Source of the DNA: Rhodoligotrophos appendicifer
GTDB taxonomy: Bacteria; Pseudomonadota; Alphaproteobacteria; Rhizobiales; Im1
Assembly (NCBI RefSeq): GCF_007474605.1
Contig: NZ_VHKL01000007.1
Span: 124,001 to 188,000, forward strand
Length of the DNA: 64,000 nucleotides
Direction: 5' to 3'
The translations under genes were made by a program, and so were the position numbers. The notes below the pieces were generated by a model. That model worked only from the letters and a program-made list of their open reading frames with translations. It had not been told where the DNA came from and searched no databases. Numbering within the stretch: the stretch's first letter is position 1; each line of letters starts with the position of its first letter. Positions 9,344 to 18,960 of the stretch are shown here, in pieces.

Positions 9344-11365
9344 ATGTTTTCGTCCGTTTTGATTGCCAATCGCGGCGAGATAGCGGTCCGCGTGATCCGG
9401 ACGGCAAGAAAGCTTGGGCTACGTACGATCGCGGTTTATTCGGAGCCTGATGTTGCAGCGCTTCATGTAAGATCGGCGGATGAAGCCTATTGCATCGGGG
9501 CTGCAGAGGTGGCTCAAAGCTATCTGCGTGGCGACCGCATCCTTGAGGTTGCACGGAGTGCAGCGGCGGAATGTATTCACCCGGGTTATGGCTTCCTTTC
9601 TGAAAGCGCCACTTTCGCAGAAGCTTGTGAACAGGCTGGGATTGCTTTCGTCGGTCCGACGCCCCACGCAATTAGATCTATGGGTCTCAAGGATGCGGCC
9701 AAGCAACTGATGCAGAGTGCGGGCGTTCCTGTCGTCCCCGGATATCATGGTGAGCTTCAGCAGGAGGATTTTCTCAAGCAGAAGGCCTATGAGCTGGGCT
9801 ATCCCCTAATCATCAAGGCGATTGCCGGCGGTGGCGGAAAGGGCATGCGCCGGGTCAGCCGTCATCAGGATTTTGTTGAGGCTCTCGGTAGTTGTCGCAG
9901 AGAGGCGAAATCCGCCTTCGGAGATGATCGCGTGCTTCTGGAGCGTTTCGTCGCCAATCCGCGCCACATAGAAGTTCAGGTCTTTGGGGATATGCATGGC
10001 CAGGCATTGCATCTCTTTGAGCGTGATTGCTCCATGCAGCGGCGCCATCAGAAGGTAATAGAAGAGGCACCCGCGCCCGGCATGCCAGAGAGCATGCGAG
10101 TAAGGATGGGGAAGGCTGCTGTAGCCGCTGCAAAGGCGGTTGGCTATGTCGGTGCTGGGACAGTAGAGTTCATTGCCGATACCAGCCAAGGTTTGAACGA
10201 GGACTCATTCTTCTTCATGGAGATGAACACTCGACTTCAGGTTGAGCATCCGGTCACCGAAGCCGTGACCGGTGTAGATCTTGTTGAGTGGCAGTTCCGC
10301 GTAGCCGCTGGAGAGACGCTGCCCTTGTCTCAAACTGATTTAGGGGCTCCGAGGGGGCATGCGATCGAAGCTCGTCTTTATGCAGAAGATCCCGAGAACG
10401 GTTTTCTTCCGCAGACCGGGCAGGTCGTGAGCCTTTCCTGGCCCAGTAACGAACCCGGGCTCCGCATAGACACCGGCATTGAGGCCGGATCGGAAATAAG
10501 CCCTTATTACGACCCGATGATCGCCAAGCTGATCGCTTGGGGAGAAACACGAGAGGAAGCGCGCAAGCGGCTGGTAGAGAGCCTTCACGCAACAACGGTG
10601 CTTGGGCTTCGCACCAATCTCGGCTTTCTCGCAAAACTTCTGGGGAGTGCCCCGTTCGTCAGCGGACAGTTTGACACTGGACTTATCGATTCTGGTCTTG
10701 CCGGTCTGGTCCCACAGCTGAGTGAGTCTGCCATCCAAGCAGTTGCTGCTGGTCTTTGGATGCATCATCTGGGGAATGTGAATGCCCGTCGCGCCAAGCG
10801 CTTGTCAAACGAGCCGGATTCACCATGGTCACAGATGAACGGTTGGGCCCTGGGCGGTTGCCGCAGGGACAGGATTCATTTGCTGATCAACGGCAAGCCT
10901 GCCTCGATTGATGTACTTTGGGAAAATCAGGGCAGCGCAATGCTGGTCGGGCCGGAGCAAACTCGTCTGTCAGGGGTAATAATCGAGGGGAATCGGCTCT
11001 TGACCTCGGTTGATGGGATCCCAGAGGTGGCGGTGATCCATGACGATGATGATATGATCTTCGCCCAGTGGCGCGGTTTGCATTTGGAGATACGGGCGCA
11101 GGATCTCTTAGACCGTGATCTTGATGCTGCTGAAGGCAGCTCGACGATCAAAGCACCCATGTCCGGCAAGCTCATGAAAATATTTGTTGCCGTAGGTGAT
11201 GAAGTTGAACGCGGAGATAGACTCGCGCTGCTTGAAGCGATGAAAATGGAGCATGCGTTGCTCTCAGCCGGTCGCGCGCGGGTGAAGAGTGTGTCTGGCT
11301 CCGAGGGCGACCAAGTGGCTGAGGGACAGGTTGTCATCATCTTGGAGGCCTTGCCGCCCACCTAA
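9344..11365 (+). CDS. Biotin-dependent acyl-CoA carboxylase alpha subunit (biotin carboxylase + BCCP)
   Basis: At 673 residues this is the usual alpha subunit of propionyl-, methylcrotonyl- or geranyl-CoA carboxylase. The N-terminal biotin carboxylase domain has the ATP-grasp glycine loop (AGGGGKGMR, about residue 165) and the catalytic block MNTRLQVEHPVTE. The C-terminus carries the biotinyl domain with EAMKM; Lys634 is the biotinylation site. The enzyme loads CO2 from bicarbonate onto biotin at the cost of ATP. Transfer to acyl-CoA needs a carboxyltransferase (beta) subunit, and no such gene is in the window. GGAGGGG precedes the ATG. Methylcrotonyl-CoA carboxylase-like is my best guess, from the TGVDLVEWQFRVAAGE segment. 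Confidence 0.88.
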   Translation: MFSSVLIANRGEIAVRVIRTARKLGLRTIAVYSEPDVAALHVRSADEAYCIGAAEVAQSYLRGDRILEVARSAAAECIHPGYGFLSESATFAEACEQAGIAFVGPTPHAIRSMGLKDAAKQLMQSAGVPVVPGYHGELQQEDFLKQKAYELGYPLIIKAIAGGGGKGMRRVSRHQDFVEALGSCRREAKSAFGDDRVLLERFVANPRHIEVQVFGDMHGQALHLFERDCSMQRRHQKVIEEAPAPGMPESMRVRMGKAAVAAAKAVGYVGAGTVEFIADTSQGLNEDSFFFMEMNTRLQVEHPVTEAVTGVDLVEWQFRVAAGETLPLSQTDLGAPRGHAIEARLYAEDPENGFLPQTGQVVSLSWPSNEPGLRIDTGIEAGSEISPYYDPMIAKLIAWGETREEARKRLVESLHATTVLGLRTNLGFLAKLLGSAPFVSGQFDTGLIDSGLAGLVPQLSESAIQAVAAGLWMHHLGNVNARRAKRLSNEPDSPWSQMNGWALGGCRRDRIHLLINGKPASIDVLWENQGSAMLVGPEQTRLSGVIIEGNRLLTSVDGIPEVAVIHDDDDMIFAQWRGLHLEIRAQDLLDRDLDAAEGSSTIKAPMSGKLMKIFVAVGDEVERGDRLALLEAMKMEHALLSAGRARVKSVSGSEGDQVAEGQVVIILEALPPT

Positions 11366-11496
11366 GATTTGGAGCGTTTGTGATGGTTTCGACACATCCA
11401 ACGCATTGCTTGGCTATTCCCTCCGTCTATACTCCTTTGAACTGATGGTGCTGGGGAGCGCCATTGGAGAGAAAAAGCAGGGGAAGGGGATTTCCT

Positions 11497-11751
11497 ATGC
11501 ACGCTCAGTCTGCGGCTGCCGCAGTGCTTTCGCTCATGCGCGGATCAATTGTTTCATGCGTCGTTGCGTCCGCCATCATTGCGGCGATGACAATGATGGC
11601 TCTTCAGAGCCTTCCCCCTCCCGACTTCACATTTCCCATATTCAAGAAGAATTTGATCCTTCAGAAGAAGCCAGGGACGATCAATCTTAAATCCACCCGG
11701 TCACGCGTGATGCTAGCCGGAGGTTGCTTTGTGCAACTTGCCATGACCTGA
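11497..11751 (+). CDS. Small putative membrane protein, unknown
   Basis: An 84-codon frame starts at an ATG preceded by a strong purine-rich site (AGGGGAAGGGG, about 6 bases upstream). It encodes one hydrophobic segment (SIVSCVVASAIIAAMTMMAL) followed by a basic tail. An in-frame ATG lies further upstream at 11464, but only 11497 has a good ribosome site. It lies between the carboxylase and acyl-CoA synthetase genes on the same strand. I recognise no family; it could be a chance frame. Confidence 0.4.
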   Translation: MHAQSAAAAVLSLMRGSIVSCVVASAIIAAMTMMALQSLPPPDFTFPIFKKNLILQKKPGTINLKSTRSRVMLAGGCFVQLAMT

Positions 11752-11832
11752 AGTCATGACCTCCTGACAATTCCGGCTCTCGCGTGTTTGGCTTTCAGAG
11801 CTATCATGGGCCAAGCGAGTGGAGAGAACGGG

Positions 11833-13980
11833 ATGGGGGAGGCCATAACGAGTAGAACGCTTCCCGACGGGGACATTTCGCAGTCCGCGGTACCGTTGCG
11901 CCTGGATGCTCTGCTGAAGCCCCGCTCGATTGCCTTTGTCGGAGCCTCACCTAGGCGAGACAGCCCAGGCAACACGATGATGTGGGCAGCGGCATTGGAT
12001 GGTTATGCTGGCCGGGTTTATGCAATCAATCCGAAATACGGCGAAGTTGAAGGCGTCGCTTGTTTTCCTAATCTGAAAGGGCTCCCGGAAACTGTTGAGC
12101 ACGTCGTGCTCGGATTGGCCAACGAGGCTCTGGAGGATGGCCTTGATGAGGCCATAGTCCATGGGGCGCGTGCCGCGACGATTTTTGCCAGCTGTGACTT
12201 GGGAGAAAGCGGAGATGATGCGCTGGGTGCGCGTCTCACCGCAAAGGCGAAGGCCGCTGGTGTGGAGATCTGTGGCGGGAATGGGATGGGTTTTCTCAAC
12301 CCGCAGATTGGCCTGCGAGTTTCCGGCTTCGCTGTCAGGAAGCGGATGAAGCCCGGCCGTGTCGCCTTTATCACGCAATCTGGTTCTGCATTCAGCGCAC
12401 TCACCTATAATGACCAGCGGCTCAAATTCTCGATTTGTGTATCTAGCGGCCGGGAGTTTACGACGACCGCCGCGGATTACCTCGATTGGGCACTGGACCA
12501 ACCCTCGACTCGAACAGTTGGGCTTTTCATTGAAACAGTCAGAGATCCGGCGAGCTTTGTAGCCGCGCTCGAGAAAGCGCAGTTGCGGCGCATTCCCATC
12601 GTTGCGCTAAAAGTGGGACGCACCGAGTTAGGTGCCGGCTTCGCCGCCAGCCACAGCGGCGCGATCGCTGGGAACACAGCGGCTTACGAAGCGGTGTTCG
12701 AGCGTTACGGTGTGTTTGCTGTTGATAATCTTGATGATCTCGCAGCTCATCTGTTGCTGTTTTCTTGTGGGCGAGAGGCGGGTCCGGGAGGTCTCGTGAG
12801 TCTGCACGACTCTGGTGGCGAGAGGGAAATGGTGGCCGATCTCGCGGCGAAGCACGATGTGTCTTTCGCAGCCGTGTCGGCGGCCACGCTGGAGCGCCTC
12901 CGGCCTCATCTCGACGCTGGGCTGCAACCTGCAAATCCTTTGGACGTCTGGGGGACCGGGCGTGATTTCGAAAATCATGTGGAGGCTTGTCTAGCCACGC
13001 TGCTGGAGGATGACCAGACTTCGGTCGGCGTGTTGTTTCAGGACATTCGCAGTGACAGCTACATTGCAAATGGGTTCTCTCGCGCCGTACTGCGCGTCTC
13101 AGAACGAACCGCCAAACCCTTGGCGATCGCCACCAATTTCGCAGGCGTCGATCACCGCGATCTCGCGCTCAAGGTGACAGAACAAGGGGTGCCAGTCATT
13201 GACGGCACCGAGGAAGCATTGAAGGCGATCAAAGCGCTTTTGACCTTCCGCGATGCGAAGGCACTGAAGCGGAATGTGGTTGCGCCGACACAACCCGAGG
13301 TCATAGGTCGTTGGAGAGCGAGGCTCGGCGGCGCAGCACATCTCGACGAAGCCGAATCGCTGGCGCTTTTGTCGGATTACGGAATTTCCGTGCCGAGATT
13401 GCAACGGGCGGCAAGCCTCGTGGAGGTCGTCAGAGCAGCAGCCGAGATCAACTACCCCGTGGCGTTGAAGACAGCCGAGCCTGGCATCGACCACAAGTCA
13501 GATTTTGGCGGGGTCCTACTCAATCTTCCTGACGAGAATGCGCTGGTCCGAGCCTATGCGGATTTGTGCGCGCGACTAGGACCGAATGTGCTGGTGGCAG
13601 AAATGGCACCGCCTGGCATCGAGGTGGCATTCGGGCTTATTCGCGATCCTCAATTCGGGACGTTAGTAATCCTTGCGGCAGGCGGCGTTTGGATCGAGGT
13701 GTTGCAAGACCGGGTTGTCGCGCTGCCGGGCTTCGGCGCGGAGGAGGCTCTCCGCCTAATTGATCGGCTGCGGCTTCGCCCACTTTTCGACGGCCGTAGG
13801 GGCAGGCCCCCGGCAGATATTGGTGCACTCGCCGAAGCGCTTAGCCGCTTTTCAATCCTTGCTGCTGATCTCGGCGACTTGATCGCGGAGATGGACGTAA
13901 ACCCCCTCATCGTATCGGCGAGCGGCTGCATGGCGGTAGATGCCTTGATAGTCTCAAACGACCTTCCCCAGAGGATGTAA
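11833..13980 (+). CDS. ADP-forming acyl-CoA synthetase (acetate-CoA ligase family, fused alpha-beta)
   Basis: The 715-residue protein joins, in order, a CoA-binding Rossmann domain (RSIAFVGASPRR, near residue 30), two succinyl-CoA-synthetase-like flavodoxin domains and a C-terminal ATP-grasp domain. The phosphohistidine loop of the first ligase domain appears as SHSGAIAG. These enzymes convert acid, CoA and ATP to acyl-CoA, ADP and Pi, or work in reverse. I chose the ATG at 11833 rather than 11788 because GGAGAG lies six bases before it. The stop overlaps the next start (TAATG), so synthesis with the acyl-CoA dehydrogenase is probably coupled. It likely activates the carboxylic acid made after deamination. 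Confidence 0.85.
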   Translation: MGEAITSRTLPDGDISQSAVPLRLDALLKPRSIAFVGASPRRDSPGNTMMWAAALDGYAGRVYAINPKYGEVEGVACFPNLKGLPETVEHVVLGLANEALEDGLDEAIVHGARAATIFASCDLGESGDDALGARLTAKAKAAGVEICGGNGMGFLNPQIGLRVSGFAVRKRMKPGRVAFITQSGSAFSALTYNDQRLKFSICVSSGREFTTTAADYLDWALDQPSTRTVGLFIETVRDPASFVAALEKAQLRRIPIVALKVGRTELGAGFAASHSGAIAGNTAAYEAVFERYGVFAVDNLDDLAAHLLLFSCGREAGPGGLVSLHDSGGEREMVADLAAKHDVSFAAVSAATLERLRPHLDAGLQPANPLDVWGTGRDFENHVEACLATLLEDDQTSVGVLFQDIRSDSYIANGFSRAVLRVSERTAKPLAIATNFAGVDHRDLALKVTEQGVPVIDGTEEALKAIKALLTFRDAKALKRNVVAPTQPEVIGRWRARLGGAAHLDEAESLALLSDYGISVPRLQRAASLVEVVRAAAEINYPVALKTAEPGIDHKSDFGGVLLNLPDENALVRAYADLCARLGPNVLVAEMAPPGIEVAFGLIRDPQFGTLVILAAGGVWIEVLQDRVVALPGFGAEEALRLIDRLRLRPLFDGRRGRPPADIGALAEALSRFSILAADLGDLIAEMDVNPLIVSASGCMAVDALIVSNDLPQRM

Positions 13981-15149
13981 TGGATCTTCATTTTTCGCCT
14001 CGTGAACTCGAATTAGCCAGTCGTGGAAGGGATTTCTGCGATCAAGTTCTAATTCCGCTTGAGCTTGTTGCCGACGAGCACGGTGAACTGCCGATGGACC
14101 GTCGCGATGCCGTCAAACAGGCGGTACGCGAATGGGGGCTGGCCGGCATCAATCATTCGAAGGAACATGGCGGGCTAGGTCTGACCATGACTGAGCAAAC
14201 GGTCATCGAAGAACAGCTGGGTCGTGTTACTAACGGCCTTTGGTCATGTGTATGGCGTCCGCCAGTCAGCTTGAAGTTTGGCTCGCAGCAGCAAATCACG
14301 GAGTATCTTGAGCCCTCTTGCCACGGGCATAGGCGAGGTTGTTTCGCGATTACGGAGGCCGACGCGGGCTCCGATCCTCGCCGCGTTAAGACAAGGGCAG
14401 TTAAGCAGGGCGGAAAATGGGTTGTTACGGGCGAGAAATGGTTCGTAACATCTTATAATGCTTCAGATTTCGTGATCGTCCACGCCCATGTGGATGATGA
14501 TCCGGACAAGCCGACGTTGTTCCTGGTGGACAAACCGAATTCGAGCATCAACCATCTCCGATCCCCAAAATTCATGCATAACTTCGCATTTGATCATGCC
14601 GAGCTTCGTTTGGAGGGGGTCGAACTCGACGAGAGCAAAGTGCTCGGAGAGATTGGGCAGGGCTTGGAACTCACCAAGGATTGGTTTGTGGAGGCCCGAT
14701 TGCAGATTGCCTCCCACAGCTTGGGCGCCGCAATTCGGGCAGCGGAGATCGCCAATGATTATGCCACTCAGCGGCACCAGTTCGGCCGGGCAATTCGGGA
14801 GTTTCAGGGTGTTGAGTTTATGCTCGCGGATATGGCCGTCGAGATCTTCGCCGCAAAGTCCATGTTGTACCGGGTAGCTTGGGAAATTGACCAGGGCCTC
14901 GATCGGAAGCGAGTTCACGCTCATGCCAGCGCGCTCAAACTTTACTGTTCGGAGGTGGCGGGCAGGGTGATTGACAAGGCCCTCCAGGTCCTTGGTGGGC
15001 GCGGCTACATGCGTGAGAATCCAGTCGAGCGGCTCTATCGCGACATTCGTGTCGACCGGATCTGGGAGGGAACCTCTGAGATTCAGCGTGTAGTGGTGGC
15101 CGGTCAGATTAGGAAGCGTGGTATGGAGCTGTTCAGCGGTTGGGCATAA
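13980..15149 (+). CDS. Acyl-CoA dehydrogenase
   Basis: The 389-residue flavoprotein has all domains of the family: N-terminal helices, the middle beta domain with FAITEADAGSD (substrate and FAD contacts) and the C-terminal helical domain. The catalytic base is Glu363 in IWEGTSEIQR, and the preceding ALQVLGGRGYMRENPVER block is typical. It introduces the 2,3-double bond into acyl-CoA and passes electrons to ETF. Translation is coupled to the acyl-CoA synthetase through a one-base overlap. With the carboxylase and the 3-hydroxyacyl-CoA dehydrogenase at 1174 it could form a short acyl-CoA degradation path. Substrate chain length cannot be read from the sequence. Confidence 0.9.
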   Translation: MDLHFSPRELELASRGRDFCDQVLIPLELVADEHGELPMDRRDAVKQAVREWGLAGINHSKEHGGLGLTMTEQTVIEEQLGRVTNGLWSCVWRPPVSLKFGSQQQITEYLEPSCHGHRRGCFAITEADAGSDPRRVKTRAVKQGGKWVVTGEKWFVTSYNASDFVIVHAHVDDDPDKPTLFLVDKPNSSINHLRSPKFMHNFAFDHAELRLEGVELDESKVLGEIGQGLELTKDWFVEARLQIASHSLGAAIRAAEIANDYATQRHQFGRAIREFQGVEFMLADMAVEIFAAKSMLYRVAWEIDQGLDRKRVHAHASALKLYCSEVAGRVIDKALQVLGGRGYMRENPVERLYRDIRVDRIWEGTSEIQRVVVAGQIRKRGMELFSGWA

Positions 15150-15173
15150 TCGGGCAGAAGGAGGAGCCGAGCC

Positions 15174-16013
15174 TTGGGAGCAAAAAGGCGACATTGGGAG
15201 ACGGTACTGCTGTTGGGGCCGGCGGTGCTCGTGCTCTTGTTGACGTTCATCGGCCCGCTGGTTCGTCTATTCACCCTGGCGTTCACCGATGAGATGGGGC
15301 CGCTCGCGACCTTTACGGTACTGTTGGAGAGCTCGGTTTATCGTCGGGTGATGATAAACACTTTCTTGGTGGCGCTCCTGGTTACTGTGGTCACTATTCT
15401 CCTGGCATGGCCCGTCGCCTATGCTCTCAGTAAGCTCAAAGGTTTAGCCTTTACAGTTGTTCTGTACGGGGTGCTTTTCCCTTTTTGGATCTCTGTACTG
15501 GTCAGGACCTTTTCCTGGATGCTTCTGCTGGAGCGCAATGGTCCCGTAAATCGTTTTCTGATCGAGCTTGGTGTCACCGATCAACCTTTGGCCCTGATGT
15601 TTAATGATGTCGGCGTTGTCGTCGGCATGGTCCATATCTTGTTGCCCTACATGGTACTGCCGCTCTACGCCGCTATGAGCCGAATCGATCGTAATTTGCT
15701 TTTGGCCAGCGACGGATTGGGTGCCGGGCTCCTTGACACATTTCGCAGGGTATACTTGCCCCTGTGCCTCCCCGGCATAGCCGGAGGAGCTAGCTTCGTC
15801 TTCTTGCTGTCGCTTGGCTTCTTCATCACGCCGGCTCTCCTGGGCGGAGCGAATGCGATCACACTGTCTATGCTGATCGCCAACTTCGTGAACGAGCGTC
15901 TCGCCTGGTCATTAGCGGCAGCCGGCTCCATGGTGCTCTTGGTGATCGTGCTGGCGATCATGGCCTTTGCTGCTCGGCTTCTGCCCCTCGACAAGGGGCT
16001 GGTTGCAAAATGA
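15174..16013 (+). CDS. ABC transporter permease, spermidine/putrescine (PotB) type
   Basis: A 279-residue inner-membrane protein with about six hydrophobic segments and a permease EAA-type loop (DGLGAGLLDTFRRVYLPLCLPGI, near residue 185) that contacts the ATPase. It belongs to the PotB/PotH group of polyamine and opine importers. The start is TTG at 15174, supported by AAGGAGGAG eight bases upstream. It begins a four-gene importer whose members overlap by four bases, and lies 24 bp after the acyl-CoA dehydrogenase, probably on the same transcript. Confidence 0.88.
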   Translation: MGAKRRHWETVLLLGPAVLVLLLTFIGPLVRLFTLAFTDEMGPLATFTVLLESSVYRRVMINTFLVALLVTVVTILLAWPVAYALSKLKGLAFTVVLYGVLFPFWISVLVRTFSWMLLLERNGPVNRFLIELGVTDQPLALMFNDVGVVVGMVHILLPYMVLPLYAAMSRIDRNLLLASDGLGAGLLDTFRRVYLPLCLPGIAGGASFVFLLSLGFFITPALLGGANAITLSMLIANFVNERLAWSLAAAGSMVLLVIVLAIMAFAARLLPLDKGLVAK

Positions 16014-16810
16014 ACCGGCTGCCCTTACCTCTTCGCATTGTCGGAAATGGTGCGACAAGCGTCGTGCTGGCTTTCTTGGTGATGCCGATCCTTGCGGTGT
16101 TGCCGGCGTCTTTCAACAAGGCGAGCTATATCTTTCTGCCGCCAAACGATTATTCACTCGATTGGTACAGCCGCTTTTTCGCCGATGGCGAGTGGCGGAG
16201 TGCGTTCATGAACAGTATCGAGGTCGCACTTCTGGCCACTGCGATTGCGGTAACTCTAGGGACGGCGGCAGCTTTAGGGCTTAGGCGTGTTGGCCCTAAA
16301 TGGCGTGCTTTTCTCACCGGCTTGTTTCTGGCCCCGCTGATCGTGCCGGTGATCGTGACCGCGGTGGCTTTGTATCGCAGCGCCCTCGATGTAGGCTTGT
16401 CCGGGACCATTTTGGGCATGAGCCTGGGTCACTCACTCTTGGCCTTACCCTTCGTCGTGATCAATGTCGGCATAGCTTTGAGGGCGGTCAACGACAACTG
16501 GATCAGGGCTGCGGCGGGCCTGGGGGCAGGCCCCTGGACGATTTTCCGGACCATCACTTTACCCAACATCACCCCGGGCATAGTTGGAGGAGCCATCTTT
16601 TCATTTATCACGTCTTTCGACGAAGTCGTTGTTGCAGTCTTCTTGGCGGGATACAGCAACAAAACCTTGCCTGTTAAGATGTGGGAGTCGATCCGGTTGG
16701 AATTCACGCCCGTCATCGCCGTTGCTGCGACCCTCATGATCGGTATTGCGATCGTGCTTTTCATCATCGTTCAAGGGGTCGCTAAAGCTTCCGGGAGAGC
16801 TACATCATGA
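16010..16810 (+). CDS. ABC transporter permease, spermidine/putrescine (PotC) type
   Basis: The second permease has 266 residues, six predicted membrane segments and an EAA-type loop (GLGAGPWTIFRTITLPNI, about residue 170). It pairs with the preceding PotB-type subunit to form the membrane channel. The ATG overlaps the upstream stop by four bases (ATGA), and its own stop overlaps the ATPase start in the same way, implying translational coupling along the operon. Confidence 0.88.
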   Translation: MNRLPLPLRIVGNGATSVVLAFLVMPILAVLPASFNKASYIFLPPNDYSLDWYSRFFADGEWRSAFMNSIEVALLATAIAVTLGTAAALGLRRVGPKWRAFLTGLFLAPLIVPVIVTAVALYRSALDVGLSGTILGMSLGHSLLALPFVVINVGIALRAVNDNWIRAAAGLGAGPWTIFRTITLPNITPGIVGGAIFSFITSFDEVVVAVFLAGYSNKTLPVKMWESIRLEFTPVIAVAATLMIGIAIVLFIIVQGVAKASGRATS

Positions 16811-17877
16811 GCATAGCCGGACAGCCGCTGCGCCTTGATGCTGTGAAGCAGAAATACGGCGCCTTCACCGCACTTCAACCGACGGATCTGGAAGTGCGGG
16901 CTGGCGAGTTCCTGACACTGTTGGGTCCGTCGGGCTCCGGCAAGACAACATTGTTGAATTTAACCGCTGGCTATCTGGAGCCCACGGAAGGCCGGATCTT
17001 TATCGGCGATCGCGACGTGACACATCTGCCGGCCCGCAGGCGCAATATCGGTATGGTGTTCCAGAACTATGCACTGTTTCCGCATATGACGGTGGCAGAG
17101 AATGTCGCCTACGGTCTGAAGGTCCGCAGTGTGGCCAGGAATCAGATCCTCGCCCGAGTGCAGGCATGCTTGGCCCTTGTCCAGATGGAAGAATACTCAA
17201 AGCGTCCCATTCAACAATTGTCCGGTGGTCAACAGCAAAGGGTCGCCCTGGCCCGAGCGCTCGTGATTGAACCCGACGTATTGCTGATGGATGAACCTTT
17301 GGGAGCGCTGGACAAACAATTGCGTCGCTCGGTGCAGCTTGAATTACGACGCCTCCATCAGGAGCATCGTCGCACCACCATCTATGTCACTCATGATCAG
17401 GAGGAGGCGCTCGTGCTCTCCGATCGTGTGGCAGTTATGAGTCAAGGAGTCATGCAGCAGCTTGGCAGCGCCTCCGAGATCTACAACGCTCCACGCAACG
17501 CCTTCGTCGCCGGTTTCATCGGCGAATCCAATCTCATCCCAGCTGTCATCAAACGGCTTGTTGGAGAGGAAGCTGAGATCGAGGTCCCTGCGTTCAAGCG
17601 GACCTTAACCGTAACAGCGGCGCCATCTCTTTCCCCAGGTACGGAGGCACAGCTGCTGCTCCGACCCGAGCATCTAATCGTCACTCACGATGGGGAAGGT
17701 GTTTCTGCTGAGATCGTTGAGGTCATCTACCTCGGCGAGCTGACGGCCTACACGCTGAAGCTCGAGGGAGGCCAGACCATCGCTGCCCGCCAGATCACCG
17801 ACAGAGTCTATTCCCTGAATTCCCGTGTGAGGGTCACGTGGAAACCCGGCACTGCACGAGCAGTGCCTATAACTTAA
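16807..17877 (+). CDS. ABC transporter ATP-binding protein, PotA type
   Basis: The 356-residue ATPase has Walker A (GPSGSGKTT, about residue 39), the Q-loop, the ABC signature LSGGQQQRVALARAL, Walker B (VLLMDEPLGALD) and the switch histidine (VTHDQEEAL). A C-terminal TOBE domain (about 280-350), typical of PotA/FbpC-type importers, follows. It drives import through the two permeases encoded just upstream and is followed by the solute-binding protein gene after 18 bp. PotA-type ATPases serve polyamines, ferric iron, sulfate or small amines; the neighbouring aminotransferase favours an amine. Confidence 0.9.
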   Translation: MSIAGQPLRLDAVKQKYGAFTALQPTDLEVRAGEFLTLLGPSGSGKTTLLNLTAGYLEPTEGRIFIGDRDVTHLPARRRNIGMVFQNYALFPHMTVAENVAYGLKVRSVARNQILARVQACLALVQMEEYSKRPIQQLSGGQQQRVALARALVIEPDVLLMDEPLGALDKQLRRSVQLELRRLHQEHRRTTIYVTHDQEEALVLSDRVAVMSQGVMQQLGSASEIYNAPRNAFVAGFIGESNLIPAVIKRLVGEEAEIEVPAFKRTLTVTAAPSLSPGTEAQLLLRPEHLIVTHDGEGVSAEIVEVIYLGELTAYTLKLEGGQTIAARQITDRVYSLNSRVRVTWKPGTARAVPIT

Positions 17878-17895
17878 AGCAAGAGGAGGGTCGAA

Positions 17896-18954
17896 ATGAA
17901 GGGTCTGAGTAGACGTAATTTTCTCATCGCAGCGGCAGCAGGAGCAGCGGGTGCCGCGGTCTTCCCTGCAAGAGGTCGAGCAGCGGAGCGGCCATTCACG
18001 TTTACGTCGTGGGGAGGAGCGCTCTCCAATGCGGAGAAGGATGCGTTCATTGATCCCTTCGCTAAGTTAAAGGGTATCGAGGTCATTAATACCTCCCCTA
18101 CGGAGACTGCCAAAATCAAGGCAATGGTCTCAGCCGGAAAGGTTGAATGGGACCTCGTAGACGTCGGCGGGCGAACTGTTTGGCAGGGGGCGGAGCAGGG
18201 CTTCCTTGAGAAGCTGGATATGTCCAAGATACCAAATGCTTCTGCTTTGGACCAAGGCTGGGTGTCGCCGTACGGAATTGCAACATCCACCGGCGCGACC
18301 ATTATCGCCTGGTCGAAGTCGGCCTTTCCCGATGGCGGACCACAGTCTTGGGCAGATTTCTGGGATGTAAAGCGCTTTGCTGGACCCCGCGGCTTATACA
18401 AGTATTTTTACTACAATTACGAGGCGGCCTTGCTCGCCGCGGGTCTGAAACCAAGTGAGGTCTTCCCCTATACAGCTGAAAAAGCCGACCAGGCCCTCGC
18501 GAAAATCAAAGAACTGAAGCCGAATGTAACTGTGTGGTGGGGGGCCGGCGCGCAACCCCCTCAGCTCCTCTCCTCCGGCGAACTAGCGGCATCCTCGGCC
18601 TGGAGTGGCCGCATGCTTGCGGCATCCAAGGAGGGAGCTCCGATTGACTTCACATATAAGGACGGCATCGCCTGGGCGAACTGGTGGGTCATTCCGAAGG
18701 GGACGCCTTATGCCGCCGTCGCCAATGAGGCGATCAATTTCGCCCTGGATAAGCTGCAGCAGGAAAAGCTCTTGGCGCTGAAGACCTATGGACCCGTTCT
18801 GGGCTCCGCAACGGCAGCGGCTGATCCCGAAACCATGAAGATCCTCGTCATGGCGCCGAAGAATATCAAGGATATGCTTATCCTCAATGAAGAGGAGGCG
18901 AACAAATATTCGATCGCCTATGAGGAAAAATGGAATCAACTGATGCTCGGTTGA
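17896..18954 (+). CDS. ABC transporter periplasmic substrate-binding protein, PotD type
   Basis: The 352-residue protein begins with a twin-arginine signal (SRRNFLIAAAAG) and an AxA-like cleavage region near residue 31, so it is probably exported folded by Tat. The mature part (starting around FTFTSWGG) has the PotD/PotF layout, with conserved tryptophans (WGAGAQPPQLLSSGE, WANWWVIPKG) that usually form the ligand pocket. It completes the importer at 15174-17877. AGAGGAGG lies before the start. PotD relatives bind spermidine, putrescine, opines or other small cations; I cannot choose among them. Confidence 0.88.
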   Translation: MKGLSRRNFLIAAAAGAAGAAVFPARGRAAERPFTFTSWGGALSNAEKDAFIDPFAKLKGIEVINTSPTETAKIKAMVSAGKVEWDLVDVGGRTVWQGAEQGFLEKLDMSKIPNASALDQGWVSPYGIATSTGATIIAWSKSAFPDGGPQSWADFWDVKRFAGPRGLYKYFYYNYEAALLAAGLKPSEVFPYTAEKADQALAKIKELKPNVTVWWGAGAQPPQLLSSGELAASSAWSGRMLAASKEGAPIDFTYKDGIAWANWWVIPKGTPYAAVANEAINFALDKLQQEKLLALKTYGPVLGSATAAADPETMKILVMAPKNIKDMLILNEEEANKYSIAYEEKWNQLMLG

Positions 18955-18960
18955 TCCTTT

